From Paenibacillus bovis (GTDB taxonomy: Bacteria; Bacillota; Bacilli; Bacillales; Bacillaceae_C): DNA of 64,000 bases. A program made the position numbers and the translations under genes. The DNA lies in contig VEFU01000006.1 of assembly GCA_007679095.1 (NCBI GenBank), positions 1 through 64,000 of the forward strand. Direction: 5' to 3'. Shown in pieces: positions 34,453-43,465 of this stretch (position 1 is the stretch's first letter; each line of letters starts with the position of its first letter). The notes under the pieces were generated by a model. That model was not told the DNA's origin. It saw nothing but the letters and a program-made list of their open reading frames with translations, and did no database searches.

Positions 34453-34480
34453 TTGACAATTTATTTTCTAATCATATATA
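34453..34480 (+). promoter_or_regulatory. Promoter of the ABC-F leader
   Basis: TTGACA (34453-34458) and TATATA (34475-34480) are 16 bp apart, a strong SigA-type promoter 38 bp before the leader start codon. Confidence 0.7.
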
Positions 34481-34518
34481 GTGGTAGTATATAAATGACG
34501 GAAGGGTGACCCAATTAC

Positions 34519-34530
34519 ATGAAGTTCTAA
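34519..34530 (+). CDS. Three-residue leader peptide (MKF) of the ABC-F gene
   Basis: ATG-AAG-TTC-TAA follows the ribosome site gaagggtg by ten bases. Very short leaders of this kind precede ABC-F resistance genes in other Firmicutes and act as stalling sites. Its stop codon lies inside the first arm of the alternative RNA structures described for 34527-34714. Confidence 0.65.
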   Translation: MKF

Positions 34531-34714
34531 TCCTATTTTTTGAAAACAATTGAGTAAAGGTAATTTTAAACAGACTATATGTCTGCTTATTACGTATGCC
34601 TTTATCAATGTTTCAGGATAGGATTGGCTTTATTTAATTGTGCACTTAAAGATATACACTCTTTTTGTGTCCTTTTTCCGCCTCCTATTCTGAACAGAAC
34701 AGGAGGCTTTTTTG
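34527..34714 (+). promoter_or_regulatory. Ribosome-mediated transcription attenuator of the ABC-F gene
   Basis: Three arms give two exclusive folds. CTAATCCTAT (34527-34536, over the leader stop) pairs with ATAGGATTGG (34618-34627), which leaves the terminator GCCTCCTATTCTG/CAGAACAGGAGGC (34680-34707, then seven T bases) free to form. If a ribosome stalls on the leader, CAGGATAGGA (34614-34623) can instead pair with TCCTATTCTG (34683-34692) of the terminator, allowing read-through. All pairings were read directly from the sequence. Confidence 0.75.
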
Positions 34715-34746
34715 TCTCCATTTTTAAAAGTTAAGGAGATGAGATC

Positions 34747-36324
34747 ATGCTTTTATTAGAAATAAATAATTTACAACATTATGTAAAAGATCGCATTTTA
34801 TTAGACATAGAACAACTTCAAGTTCACTCTGGTGATTGTATCGGATTAGTTGGAAGGAACGGAAGTGGAAAAACAACACTACTCGACTTAATTATGAGAG
34901 CACAAGATGGTTCCAATTCTATTGTTGTTAAGGCTAGCTATGAATTGTTGCCACAATTAAAGGATACGAATACAACGAAAAGTGGTGGCGAAGTAACTCA
35001 AGAGTATATTAATCGAGCACTTGCTAACAAAGCTGATTTACTGCTTGCAGATGAGCCAACAACAAACTTAGATACAGAACATATTGAGAAAGTAGAGCAT
35101 CATTTGAAAAGATGGTCAGGAGCTCTTATCCTTGTTTCTCATGACAGAGCATTTTTAGATGCATTATGTACGAAGATTTGGGAAATAGAAGAAGGAATAG
35201 TAACAGAATATAAAGGGAATTATTCGGATTATGCCAGATTTAAAGAAATGGAACGACAACAACAAGATAACGCTTATGAGCAGTATGTAAGAAAGAAGAA
35301 ACAATTAGAAGAAGCACTTATTCTAAAGGAGCAGAAAGCACAAAGAGCAACGAAAAAACCTAAAAAAACTAGCCTATCAGAAGCAAAAATAACTGGTGCA
35401 AAACCATACTTTGCTAATAAACAGAAAAAACTTAGAAAAGCTGCAAAAGCAATTGAGACTCGCTTAGAGAAATTGGAGAAAGTGGAAAAAAGAAAAGATC
35501 TTCCAGATGTTAAAATGGCTTTGCCAAATGAAGAGGATTTCAAAGGGCGAACTGTATTACGAGTGAATAATTTACATGGCGTTATTGGAAAAAGAGTATT
35601 ATGGAAAAATGCCAATTTCTCGGTAAAAGGTGGAGATAAATTAGCAATCATTGGGAAAAACGGGAGCGGAAAAACTACTTTAATTAAAAAAATAATGAAA
35701 GTAGAACCCAATATTTCCATCTCCCCTGCTGTGAAAATTGGATACTTTAGCCAGAATTTAGATATTCTCGATAATGACAAAACAATTCTCGAAAATGTGC
35801 AGTCTAGCTCTCTACAAACAGAATCATTTATTCGAACTGTACTTGCTCGCCTACATTTCTTCAGGGATGAAGTGTATAAACCTGTTCATGTATTAAGTGG
35901 TGGAGAACGTGTAAAAGTTGCCTTTGCAAAATTATTCGTTAGTGATATTAATACATTGATTCTAGATGAGCCAACAAACTTTCTCGATATATATGCGGTT
36001 GAAGCACTAGAATCACTTCTTCAAGAGTATGAAGGTACAGTTATATTTGTTTCCCACGATCGAAGGTTTATTGAGTCAATTGCCAATAGAATTTTATCGA
36101 TTGAGGAACAAGTAATTACCGTTTTTGAAGGAACATATGAAGAGTATAGAAATTACGAACCACAATCCGAACGTGATATGATGGAGGATCAATTATTATT
36201 ATTAGAGACTAAAATATCAGACGTTCTTAGCCGCATAAGCATTGAACCATCTGAGGAGCTTGAGCAAGAGTTTCAACAACTCCTACAAGAAAAACGAACT
36301 TTAGAACGAGATAATAGGAAGTAA
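34747..36324 (+). CDS. ABC-F ribosome-protection protein (Vga/VmlR/Msr-like)
   Basis: Cytoplasmic twin-ATPase of 525 residues without membrane parts, which would bind the ribosomal E site and free it from antibiotics. The first ATPase has GRNGSGKTT, a shortened KSGGE signature and LLLADEPTTNLD; the second has GKNGSGKTT, LSGGERVKVA and LILDEPTNFLD. Between them is a long basic, charged linker (about 165-255), and a short C-terminal extension (about 470-525) is present. Length and the small first ATPase domain resemble the Vga(A)/VmlR type, which act against lincosamides, streptogramin A and pleuromutilins. The attenuator upstream supports a drug-induced role. ATG after aaggagatgagatc. Confidence 0.9.
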   Translation: MLLLEINNLQHYVKDRILLDIEQLQVHSGDCIGLVGRNGSGKTTLLDLIMRAQDGSNSIVVKASYELLPQLKDTNTTKSGGEVTQEYINRALANKADLLLADEPTTNLDTEHIEKVEHHLKRWSGALILVSHDRAFLDALCTKIWEIEEGIVTEYKGNYSDYARFKEMERQQQDNAYEQYVRKKKQLEEALILKEQKAQRATKKPKKTSLSEAKITGAKPYFANKQKKLRKAAKAIETRLEKLEKVEKRKDLPDVKMALPNEEDFKGRTVLRVNNLHGVIGKRVLWKNANFSVKGGDKLAIIGKNGSGKTTLIKKIMKVEPNISISPAVKIGYFSQNLDILDNDKTILENVQSSSLQTESFIRTVLARLHFFRDEVYKPVHVLSGGERVKVAFAKLFVSDINTLILDEPTNFLDIYAVEALESLLQEYEGTVIFVSHDRRFIESIANRILSIEEQVITVFEGTYEEYRNYEPQSERDMMEDQLLLLETKISDVLSRISIEPSEELEQEFQQLLQEKRTLERDNRK

Positions 36325-36397
36325 CAAGAAAAATGTACGTATTGAACATTAAAGTAGTATTCAGATAGATTTTAACCAAGCATGTAATAAGTTTATT

Positions 36398-36434
36398 GGC
36401 AAGAGTTCGCTACTTTTCCGAACTTTTGCCTTTT
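36398..36434 (+). terminator. Terminator after the ABC-F gene
   Basis: GGCAAGAGTTCG and CGAACTTTTGCC form an imperfect hairpin followed by TTTTAATTT. Confidence 0.75.
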
Positions 36435-36566
36435 AATTTGTCTAATATGGATCGTTAATCAACTTATTAATTTTATTACTTTCGGAAAGAGTTTTAATTT
36501 ACTTTAGGGTAATATAGATATAGCCCTATTAACGGAAAATAGACTTATTATTCGGAGGGATTTCCA

Positions 36567-37715
36567 ATAAAGTACTTTACAGAGGAAGAAAAGTTAACGT
36601 TTTTGTCTGACATCATTGCTATAAAATCTGTTAATGAAAACGAAATAGAAGTAGCAAATTATTTAAAAGCATTATTTGATGAATACGGTATTGAATCTAA
36701 AATTGTTCCAGTTACTAAAACTCGTGTAAACCTAGTAGCTGAAATTGGGAGCGGACATCCAGTTATCGGGATTTCTGGACATATGGATGTCGTATCTCCT
36801 GGTGATGAATCCGAGTGGAGTTCCAATCCTTTCACATTAACAGAACGAGACGGGAAATTATTCGGACGTGGAACAAATGACATGAAAGCAGGTTTGTTAA
36901 ACCTAGCATTAGTGATGATTGAGTTGAAAGAAAATAATGAGTTAAAGAATGGCACAATACGCTTTATGGCAACAACTGGTGAAGAAGTCGGTGGCGCGGG
37001 GTCTAAAAAATTATATGAAGATGGCTATATGGATGATGTTGAATATCTATGGGTAGCAGAACCTTCTCATGACACCATTATTTACGCTCATAAAGGATCA
37101 CTTAACTTACGCATAACATCTATCGGTGAAGCTGCACACAGTTCTATGCCACACCATGGTTATAATGCAATAAATCCGTTAATGGCATATTTATTAGAGA
37201 TGGATGAAAAGTTAAATGGTGATAATCGAAAAAATGAAGTTCTAGATAAACTAGTTATGAGTACAACTATTTTTAATGCAGGAAACCAGGTAAACTCAAT
37301 TCCTGAAAAAGCAGTAGCTGAAATAAATGTCCGCACGATTCCAGAGTTTGATAATGAGGAAGTAATTGAGATTTTCAGGACAGCTGCAAACAATTACAAT
37401 AAGGAAGGCTCTAACATAAACATTGAAGTAACGATGTCCTTACCAAGTGTTTTTACTACTGGACAGTCTAAAATGGTAACCCTTGCTAAAGAACTCGGTA
37501 AAAAGTATTTAGATCTTGATATTTCCATTAAAGGTTCACCAGGAGTGACGGATGCATCAAACCTATTACGAAATAAAGATGAAAATTTCCCATTCATGAT
37601 GTTTGGTCCAGGTGAAACTAAAATGGCTCATAAGACAGATGAATATGTATACAAAGAGTACTACTTTGCTTTCTTTCATATTTATAAAGAATTGATTCTA
37701 GGTTTAACGAAATAA
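36567..37715 (+). CDS. M20-family metallopeptidase (ArgE/DapE-like)
   Basis: Zinc-dependent amidohydrolase or peptidase, about 382 residues. Metal ligands are in GISGHMDVVSPGD (His, Asp), GRGTNDMKAG (Asp), TGEEVGGAG (catalytic Glu and metal Glu), AEPSHD and MAHKTDEY (His); a dimerisation domain lies between about 190 and 300. The annotated start is open. ATG is lacking: the best ribosome site, ggagggatttcca, precedes ATA at 36567, and reading from there gives a natural front, KYFTEEEKLTFLSDIIAIKS. The alternative TTG at 36603 has a poor site. Substrate (acetylornithine, succinyl-diaminopimelate or a dipeptide) cannot be told. Confidence 0.85.
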   Translation: MKYFTEEEKLTFLSDIIAIKSVNENEIEVANYLKALFDEYGIESKIVPVTKTRVNLVAEIGSGHPVIGISGHMDVVSPGDESEWSSNPFTLTERDGKLFGRGTNDMKAGLLNLALVMIELKENNELKNGTIRFMATTGEEVGGAGSKKLYEDGYMDDVEYLWVAEPSHDTIIYAHKGSLNLRITSIGEAAHSSMPHHGYNAINPLMAYLLEMDEKLNGDNRKNEVLDKLVMSTTIFNAGNQVNSIPEKAVAEINVRTIPEFDNEEVIEIFRTAANNYNKEGSNINIEVTMSLPSVFTTGQSKMVTLAKELGKKYLDLDISIKGSPGVTDASNLLRNKDENFPFMMFGPGETKMAHKTDEYVYKEYYFAFFHIYKELILGLTK

Positions 37716-37760
37716 TACGAGATCTAACTCTTTAATCTCCCTCATACTTGATATTAATTG

Positions 37761-37790
37761 AAAAGAGCAGGTTTTCCTTCCTGCTCTTTT
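37761..37790. terminator. Two-way terminator between peptidase and metallo-hydrolase genes
   Basis: Perfect 11-bp arms aaaagagcagg and cctgctctttt with an eight-base loop lie between convergent genes and overlap the last two bases of the minus-strand gene. Confidence 0.85.
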
Positions 37791-38643
37791 ATTTGTAATA
37801 AATAAATCTCTCTCCCGGTACCATCATATGAAACTTTTGGTTCGGGTATTGATGGAAAATATAATCCACAAAATACGCTGGGTTTTCACGATTATTAGCA
37901 AACATATCGTAATGGACAGGTAAAATCATATCAGCACCTATTGTTACACCAAAATCTACTGCATCACGATAATTCATATTTCCGACTATCCATCGACTAG
38001 TCCGAAAATAATCTTGGCCATTAATTGGTAAGATTGCTATATGCGGACGATAACTCTTAATATCTGAAATGAGCTCCTCCGTTACAACTGAATCCCCACA
38101 ATTAAAGACTTTCACTCCATTTACTTCGATGATGAACCCTAAATATTTATCATTGCCTTCATCATCTCTTTCATAATTTACATGAGCAGCAGATATAGGC
38201 GTAATTTCAAAGCCTTTTATTCGAAATTTTTCTTTAGCCTTCGCTCCAATAATCTGTTTTGAAGAAATATTCTTTTTTTCTAATACATGTACATCTGGTA
38301 CAGGCAGTGCAAAGTATGTATGTGATGAATGTTGGGCTATCGGAATAATCGTTTCAAGATCCAGATGATCATCATGTGAATGAGTAATTAATATACCACT
38401 GGCATCCGTTAATTGTTCTGGTGTTAATGGCGGTTCAAATCCTCTTTTAAACTCTGTATTCGGGCTTCTTTCCTCAATGGAGAAAGTTAAATATGGATCA
38501 ATCACAATATATCCATCTTGATTCCCTCCTTTTATGATGACACCTGACTGTCCTAAATGCCAGACAGCTACGCTACCAAAAGGCATATCTGTCATCTGTA
38601 TTTCTTTCAACAATTCTTCCCCACTCTTATATGTTGGTCTCAT
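37789..38643 (-). CDS. UlaG-like metallo-beta-lactamase fold hydrolase
   Basis: Metal-dependent hydrolase of 284 residues. The metal motif is LITHSHDDHLD (about 94-104), with further ligands in SAAHVNYE (His), FNCGDSVV (Asp) and LPVHYDMF (His). The arrangement matches the UlaG/L-ascorbate-6-phosphate lactonase branch (COG2220), although no ascorbate or phosphotransferase genes are nearby, so the true substrate is open. The ATG at 38643 follows gaggggttttgtaag; the longer reading from 38679 has no ribosome site. It is divergent from the PadR gene at 38808. Confidence 0.85.
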   Translation of the reverse strand: MRPTYKSGEELLKEIQMTDMPFGSVAVWHLGQSGVIIKGGNQDGYIVIDPYLTFSIEERSPNTEFKRGFEPPLTPEQLTDASGILITHSHDDHLDLETIIPIAQHSSHTYFALPVPDVHVLEKKNISSKQIIGAKAKEKFRIKGFEITPISAAHVNYERDDEGNDKYLGFIIEVNGVKVFNCGDSVVTEELISDIKSYRPHIAILPINGQDYFRTSRWIVGNMNYRDAVDFGVTIGADMILPVHYDMFANNRENPAYFVDYIFHQYPNQKFHMMVPGERFIYYK

Positions 38644-38767
38644 CTTACAAAACCCCTCTCTCCTTTTCATTATGGACAACTAATTACCCTTACGTACTTA
38701 CTCCCATATAAGTTTCATCCTAAACTAAATAAAATATTAATAATCGCCTATTGTTTTCAATTTCACA

Positions 38768-38788
38768 ATAGTGTACGATATACACTAT
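38768..38788. promoter_or_regulatory. PadR-type operator
   Basis: Perfect palindrome ATAGTGTA-CGATA-TACACTAT lies 20 bp before the PadR start codon and probably overlaps its -10 region (TACGAT with TTGTTT upstream), which fits autorepression. Confidence 0.65.
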
Positions 38789-38807
38789 AAGAAAATGAGG
38801 TGTATGT

Positions 38808-39140
38808 ATGAGTGATTTATTAACTTCATTAACGACAGAATTAAGACGTGGTTCCCTAACCTTGGCTGTATTAAGTCAATTGGATACTCCACAGTACGGA
38901 TATTCCTTAGTACAACGCTTAGAGAAATCTGGTATTGCCATTGATCAAAGTACACTTTATCCGTTATTAAGGAGACTAGAAAAACAAAATTTAGTTACAA
39001 GTAGCTGGGATACGTCGGAAAGTAGACCAAGGAAATATTATGTCATTAGTGAATATGGGACAGAAATTTTTCAAGATTTAAAAAAGGAATGGGAAAAAAT
39101 GTCCGAGGAATTACAGCAATTATTGAAAGGAGATGAATAG
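38808..39140 (+). CDS. PadR-family transcriptional regulator (second copy type)
   Basis: Winged-helix regulator of 110 residues with the PadR pattern: GSLTLAVLSQLDTPQYGYSL, the recognition region DQSTLYPLLRRLEKQNLV and the wing RKYYVISEYGTE, then a C-terminal helix. It differs in sequence from the PadR protein at 32262-32585, and its operator differs too, so the two probably have separate targets. It is followed after three bases by a HAAS-domain membrane protein gene. The ATG follows gaggtgtatgt. Confidence 0.9.
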   Translation: MSDLLTSLTTELRRGSLTLAVLSQLDTPQYGYSLVQRLEKSGIAIDQSTLYPLLRRLEKQNLVTSSWDTSESRPRKYYVISEYGTEIFQDLKKEWEKMSEELQQLLKGDE

Positions 39141-39143
39141 TAG

Positions 39144-40145
39144 ATGATTGAACAATATGTATTTGAAGTAACGAGAAGACTACCAGAAAAAAATCGCGAT
39201 GATATAGCATTAGAACTGCAATCAACGATTGAAGACATGTTGCCAGACAATTACGAGGAAAAGGATATTATTCATATATTAGAAAAGCTCGGTGACCCAA
39301 TTACATTAGCAAACAAATATCGCGAACGCCCTGCATATTTAATCGGTCCTGGTTTTTATGACTTGTATATTCATACACTAAAAATGATATTACCTATTGC
39401 TGCTATATTAAGTGTAATTACTCTTATTGCGACGGAGATTATCCGAAATACCGATTTAAGTGCTTTTCCCTTAATTATTACGATATTTGGAAAAGCTATT
39501 TGGACCTTGATTACCACGATTATACATGTTTTTTTCTGGGTTACACTTGTCTTCTTCATATTAGAAAGAGCTGGTGTGTCAACTGAAAGAATGACCATAA
39601 CAGGTGAAAAGTGGAAACCTGAAGACTTAAAAAATCGAATCATTGTTCCTAAGAAAAAGAGAATTTCCAAAGGTGAAGTATTTACTGGCTTTATTTGGAC
39701 TGGAATTTGGGCAACGATCTATTTTAATGCCATTCATATTATTGGTGTGTATGAAAAGTTAGATAATGATAAAGGACTTCAGTTAGTAGCACCAATTTTT
39801 CAGCAGGATGTGTTACTAACTTACTGGCCAGTTATTATTACACTAATCCTTTTAGAAGTTGCATTTAATATATATAAATGGGTATGTGGACAATGGACAA
39901 TGAAACTAGCAATAATGAATTCTATTTTCCATCTCCTTTATACAACATTATTTATTATCATCATTAGTAATAGTGAGCTTATACATCCTTCCTTTATCAC
40001 ATATATGAGTACTTTAATGGATGTATCAACAGCTACAATTAATAGTGGCATTACATGGGTTATTGTCATTACCGTTGCAACTGTTATTATCACTACCATT
40101 GTTTCTATATACGAAGGATTTAAAAAAGCAAAAATTACATCATGA
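39144..40145 (+). CDS. HAAS-domain multi-pass membrane protein
   Basis: Membrane protein of 333 residues. Residues about 1-65 are a HAAS-type helical domain (VTRRLPEKNRDDIALELQ and ILEKLGDPITLANKY). About seven membrane helices follow (near 73-97, 105-135, 172-192, 218-236, 250-270, 275-290 and 295-320). It is longer than the HAAS protein at 31709-32269 and has no DUF4097 neighbour. Pairing with a PadR regulator three bases upstream suggests the regulator senses or is held by this protein. The function is unknown. The ATG follows aaaggagatgaatagtag. Confidence 0.82.
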   Translation: MIEQYVFEVTRRLPEKNRDDIALELQSTIEDMLPDNYEEKDIIHILEKLGDPITLANKYRERPAYLIGPGFYDLYIHTLKMILPIAAILSVITLIATEIIRNTDLSAFPLIITIFGKAIWTLITTIIHVFFWVTLVFFILERAGVSTERMTITGEKWKPEDLKNRIIVPKKKRISKGEVFTGFIWTGIWATIYFNAIHIIGVYEKLDNDKGLQLVAPIFQQDVLLTYWPVIITLILLEVAFNIYKWVCGQWTMKLAIMNSIFHLLYTTLFIIIISNSELIHPSFITYMSTLMDVSTATINSGITWVIVITVATVIITTIVSIYEGFKKAKITS

Positions 40146-40155
40146 TTTTCAAAGA

Positions 40156-40182
40156 AAGCAGTGACGTTAAGCGCCACTGCTT
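40156..40182 (+). terminator. Terminator after the PadR-HAAS pair
   Basis: Arms aagcagtg and cactgctt form an eight-bp hairpin with a loop of 11 bases, 11 bp after the stop; the tail (actttctgc) is only mildly T-rich. Confidence 0.6.
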
Positions 40183-40348
40183 ACTTTCTGCAATTTCAAT
40201 TCATTTTTTGTTTTTCCAACCAATTTTAAGTCTCCAAAAGTCCTATTTTATAAGGAGTCTTCGATATTACCCTAACTTCTGTTTCGTACTTCTCTCCACT
40301 TAAAATGTCAGAGGTCTGTTAAATACATCATTTCCAAGATTTTTCTTG

Positions 40349-41299
40349 TTAAGATATAATAATTTCCTTCTCCTGTTGGTTTAGTATTTCTATATGGTGA
40401 TTCACTTCATCTTTTTTCCTCATAAGTTGATCCATTACACGGCGCACGTCTTGTAATACACCATTTAGTTTCCCCTTCGCTTCTGTAATGCGCGAATGAA
40501 CTGCCCAATCCGAGAAAATATTATCGAAAAACACATCTGTAAAGGTAAAAATATCGTTTTGGTTTACTTTAAAAGATTCTGTTGCAAAGTTTTGTATATC
40601 CATTAATTCGGTTTCAAAATGACGTAATGCACGTTGAGCTCGATGTATAAGATCGTCTGAACTATTGACCTCTGAGTACTTCAGAGCAGAAACAAGCATC
40701 CCTCCACCTAAAAATGTATCCCATGTTGACAATCCTTCAGCATTATTTAATTTATCAATCGCTGCGTCTATAGTACGTATTGCTTTATGACCGGCATCCC
40801 TTGCTTCATCAAATTCTCTAAGCATAGAACGAAGAGTTACACGCTCATCTGCAATCTTCTGTAATGTTTTTGAGGCAATTGTATCATGTTGTCTTAGCCA
40901 TGTTTCCTTTTCCTTTAAGAAATCAGCCCAATCTTCATCAATAAATTGATAATCAGGGTTCTGATATGCTTTGCGTAGACGGTCTGTTTCTGCTTTTAAA
41001 TCTATTAATGTCTTCTCCGCTTCATTGTATTTTAACTCTGCTTCTGCTGCTTCTGCCATCTCTTTTTCCATCTTTTCATCCCATTTACCAGTCCAGTTAT
41101 TAATCAGATTAGAGAAAGAGAATTTACCAAGCTTCGCAATATCTTGCTGCTCTTTCGTTAATTGTGCACGTAGTCTATCTCGAGTAGCTGTTGCTTCTTT
41201 TAGTTGTTGTTCAGCGCTTTCTAAGCGTCGTTTTATTCTATTCCGTTCATTGATTTTCATCGTCAGTTCCATTTGTCTTTCTTGCAGCTGTTGTTTCAT
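40349..41299 (-). CDS. Long coiled-coil protein of unknown function
   Basis: I do not recognise this 316-residue protein. Residues about 1-105 and 130-185 are strongly charged heptad-like helices (QLQERQMELTMKINERN and onward), with a short glycine-rich patch FLGGGMLVSALKYSEV near residue 200 and another helical end. There is no signal peptide or clear membrane helix, so it is probably cytoplasmic and dimeric. A conserved-looking motif, FFDNIFSDWAVHSRI, lies near residue 260. The start is ATG 41299 or TTG 41305 after agagggggaaa. It is transcribed alone, divergent from a CorA-like gene. It could be a PspA-like scaffold, but no sequence signature supports that. Confidence 0.7.
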   Translation of the reverse strand: MKQQLQERQMELTMKINERNRIKRRLESAEQQLKEATATRDRLRAQLTKEQQDIAKLGKFSFSNLINNWTGKWDEKMEKEMAEAAEAELKYNEAEKTLIDLKAETDRLRKAYQNPDYQFIDEDWADFLKEKETWLRQHDTIASKTLQKIADERVTLRSMLREFDEARDAGHKAIRTIDAAIDKLNNAEGLSTWDTFLGGGMLVSALKYSEVNSSDDLIHRAQRALRHFETELMDIQNFATESFKVNQNDIFTFTDVFFDNIFSDWAVHSRITEAKGKLNGVLQDVRRVMDQLMRKKDEVNHHIEILNQQEKEIIIS

Positions 41300-41449
41300 T
41301 AACAATTTCCCCCTCTTAATTAAATACGGACAAAAACAAACATAGTTTCACATTTAAGTCATTTTATAAATCACAATCGATTTTAATATTAGTTTCATGT
41401 TGGAGAAATAAGGGAATCAAAGTAGAAAATAGAGAAAGGAGATAGTAAA

Positions 41450-42385
41450 GTGACTCCAACAAATTGGCAATGGTATCAATTATCGAAAAATAATGATAGC
41501 ACTTTGAAAGAAATTAAAACAGAAATAAATGATGTACAATTTGATAAATGGACAAAGGAACTTCATCAAAATAATTCTAATTTGTTAAAACTCATGTTGA
41601 CTGAAAATGGAGAAAAACTAATGTATGGCTCCCTTATTTATAAACAAGATTTTGAAAAAGAATCCGAGAAGAAAATTTGCCATTTTTATGTAACAGAAAA
41701 TTTACTCGTTATGATAGATTTAGATTTTTCCATATTAAAACATAATAATATAGAAATGCTGGAACAGCAAATCGATCAGAGTCAAAATGCGATAGATGGT
41801 TTTCTACTTATACTCGGAGAACTTGTAAATGAATTACTAATTTCGATTGATGAATTTGAAGTAAAACTAGAAAAGCTGATTTGGAATGTTCGTAAAAACA
41901 ATAACTCCCATATACTTGATAAAATTTATGAAGTACGTCATCAGCTATTTGTAATGAATAACTTATTAATACCTATTAAAGAATTAGAGATGGGTATGAA
42001 TGAATTATACCTTAATGAAGTAAGTAGCGATGAAAATTTCCATCGTACATGTAAACGTATTGATAGAGCAATTTCGTTATTAAATGGGTATGAAGATCAA
42101 ATTGATTCAATCATTAATTTAGAAGAAGTTATCTCTTCTCACCGCGGCAATGAAATAATGAAAACATTGACAGTTATCACTACATTATTTACACCCGTTA
42201 CAGTTTTTGGAGCATTGTGGGGGATGAATTTTAAACATATACCAGAACTTAAATGGCAGTATGGATATGGGGTAGCACTTATCGTAATCACAATCTCAAC
42301 ACTTATGCTATATGCGTATTTAAGACTAAAAGGTTGGACTGGTGATCTTTTAAAAGGTAATAAAAAAGGTTCTCTATTTAAATAA
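41450..42385 (+). CDS. CorA-family magnesium/divalent cation channel
   Basis: Membrane channel subunit of 311 residues, pentameric in the family. A large cytoplasmic domain (about 1-245) with long helices is followed by two membrane helices, the first ending in the signature GMN (WGMNF, near residue 268) that forms the pore entrance, and a short basic tail. The YGMNF form is usual, and Trp here is a small change. Length is as expected. Start GTG at 41450 follows agaaaggagatagtaaa. It stands alone between a coiled-coil gene and a kinase gene. Confidence 0.9.
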   Translation: MTPTNWQWYQLSKNNDSTLKEIKTEINDVQFDKWTKELHQNNSNLLKLMLTENGEKLMYGSLIYKQDFEKESEKKICHFYVTENLLVMIDLDFSILKHNNIEMLEQQIDQSQNAIDGFLLILGELVNELLISIDEFEVKLEKLIWNVRKNNNSHILDKIYEVRHQLFVMNNLLIPIKELEMGMNELYLNEVSSDENFHRTCKRIDRAISLLNGYEDQIDSIINLEEVISSHRGNEIMKTLTVITTLFTPVTVFGALWGMNFKHIPELKWQYGYGVALIVITISTLMLYAYLRLKGWTGDLLKGNKKGSLFK

Positions 42386-42468
42386 AACGGAGAAGGAATG
42401 TTCGAGTCCTATGTAGAAATTAGTATAAAGATTGAATCCAAATTGAATGAAGTGAGGTATTTTTAAAT

Positions 42469-43422
42469 TTGAGTAGTGTTACAAAAATAAAACTGTCACA
42501 GGATGACATAAACAAAATCACCAAGAAAGCATTTAATAAAGATATCGTATCGTTGAAAGAATTAACTGGTGGTTTTTATAATAGTGCCTACGATATCCTC
42601 CTGGAAGATGGCTTGCAAATGGTACTAAAGGTCGCACCAAGTCCCGATATTAAAGTGCTACGATGTGAAAGAAACATCATGAGGACAGAAGTGGAAGTTC
42701 TACAATTAATAAGAAGTTGTACAAATGTTCCCGTTCCAGACGTCCTATATGTTGATCAGGAGTATAAATATTTCTTCATGGAATATATCCAAGGTACACC
42801 GTTAGACGAATTACACCCACATCTCAACAGCGAGCAATTTTACACAATAAGTGAGCAATTAGGAACCTATACAAAGCAAATCAATTCAATTACCTCGGAT
42901 GCATTCGGGCAAACTTTTTCAAAACAACAAAGATATAATACTTGGTCCGTAGCATTTATTGCTATGATTGAGGAAATTATCTTAGATGCTAACGATGCCA
43001 AAATCATTCTACCTATATGTACCAAGGAGCTAAAAAATATCGTTGTTGATAAATCTCCAATTCTTGATACGATAGGAACTCCTCGTCTGGTCCACCGAGA
43101 TCTTTGGTGGGGAAATATATTCATAGATCCAGAGACACTTACCATTACAGGAATCACTGATTTTGAAAGATCACTATTTGGAGATCCTTTAATGGATATT
43201 GTATTTGGCTTCGCTAAAGATAATGAGGGCTTCAAAAAAGGAATGGGCAGAAATAGTGCATTCTCAAAAGATGAAGAGTGTTTATTAAGTCTCTATCAAA
43301 TTTACTTTGTCTTATTAATTATACTTGAAGGTCACTACCGTCAATTAAAAGATAATGAACAAAACGAACAACATGCACAACAAGTATTAATAGAGGAAAT
43401 ACAAAAACTGAAAAATTTATAG
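42469..43422 (+). CDS. APH-like small-molecule kinase
   Basis: Phosphotransferase of 317 residues with the aminoglycoside/choline kinase fold. The ATP lysine lies in MVLKVAP (about 50), the catalytic loop is LVHRDLWWGNIF (His-Asp-x5-Asn, about 208-219) and the metal aspartate is in ITGITDFERSLFGD. The broad family includes aminoglycoside, fructosamine, macrolide and homoserine kinases, so a resistance role cannot be claimed. The start is TTG at 42469 after gtgaggtattttt. It ends at a hairpin shared with the convergent transporter gene. Confidence 0.85.
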   Translation: MSSVTKIKLSQDDINKITKKAFNKDIVSLKELTGGFYNSAYDILLEDGLQMVLKVAPSPDIKVLRCERNIMRTEVEVLQLIRSCTNVPVPDVLYVDQEYKYFFMEYIQGTPLDELHPHLNSEQFYTISEQLGTYTKQINSITSDAFGQTFSKQQRYNTWSVAFIAMIEEIILDANDAKIILPICTKELKNIVVDKSPILDTIGTPRLVHRDLWWGNIFIDPETLTITGITDFERSLFGDPLMDIVFGFAKDNEGFKKGMGRNSAFSKDEECLLSLYQIYFVLLIILEGHYRQLKDNEQNEQHAQQVLIEEIQKLKNL

Positions 43423-43465
43423 TTTATGAGGTTTACACTGAATAAAATTTGCTGTTCATCAAAAT

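Noticed and set aside
42469-43422. Calling the kinase an aminoglycoside resistance gene
   Set aside because: The APH fold is shared by many metabolic kinases and no diagnostic resistance motif or context is present.
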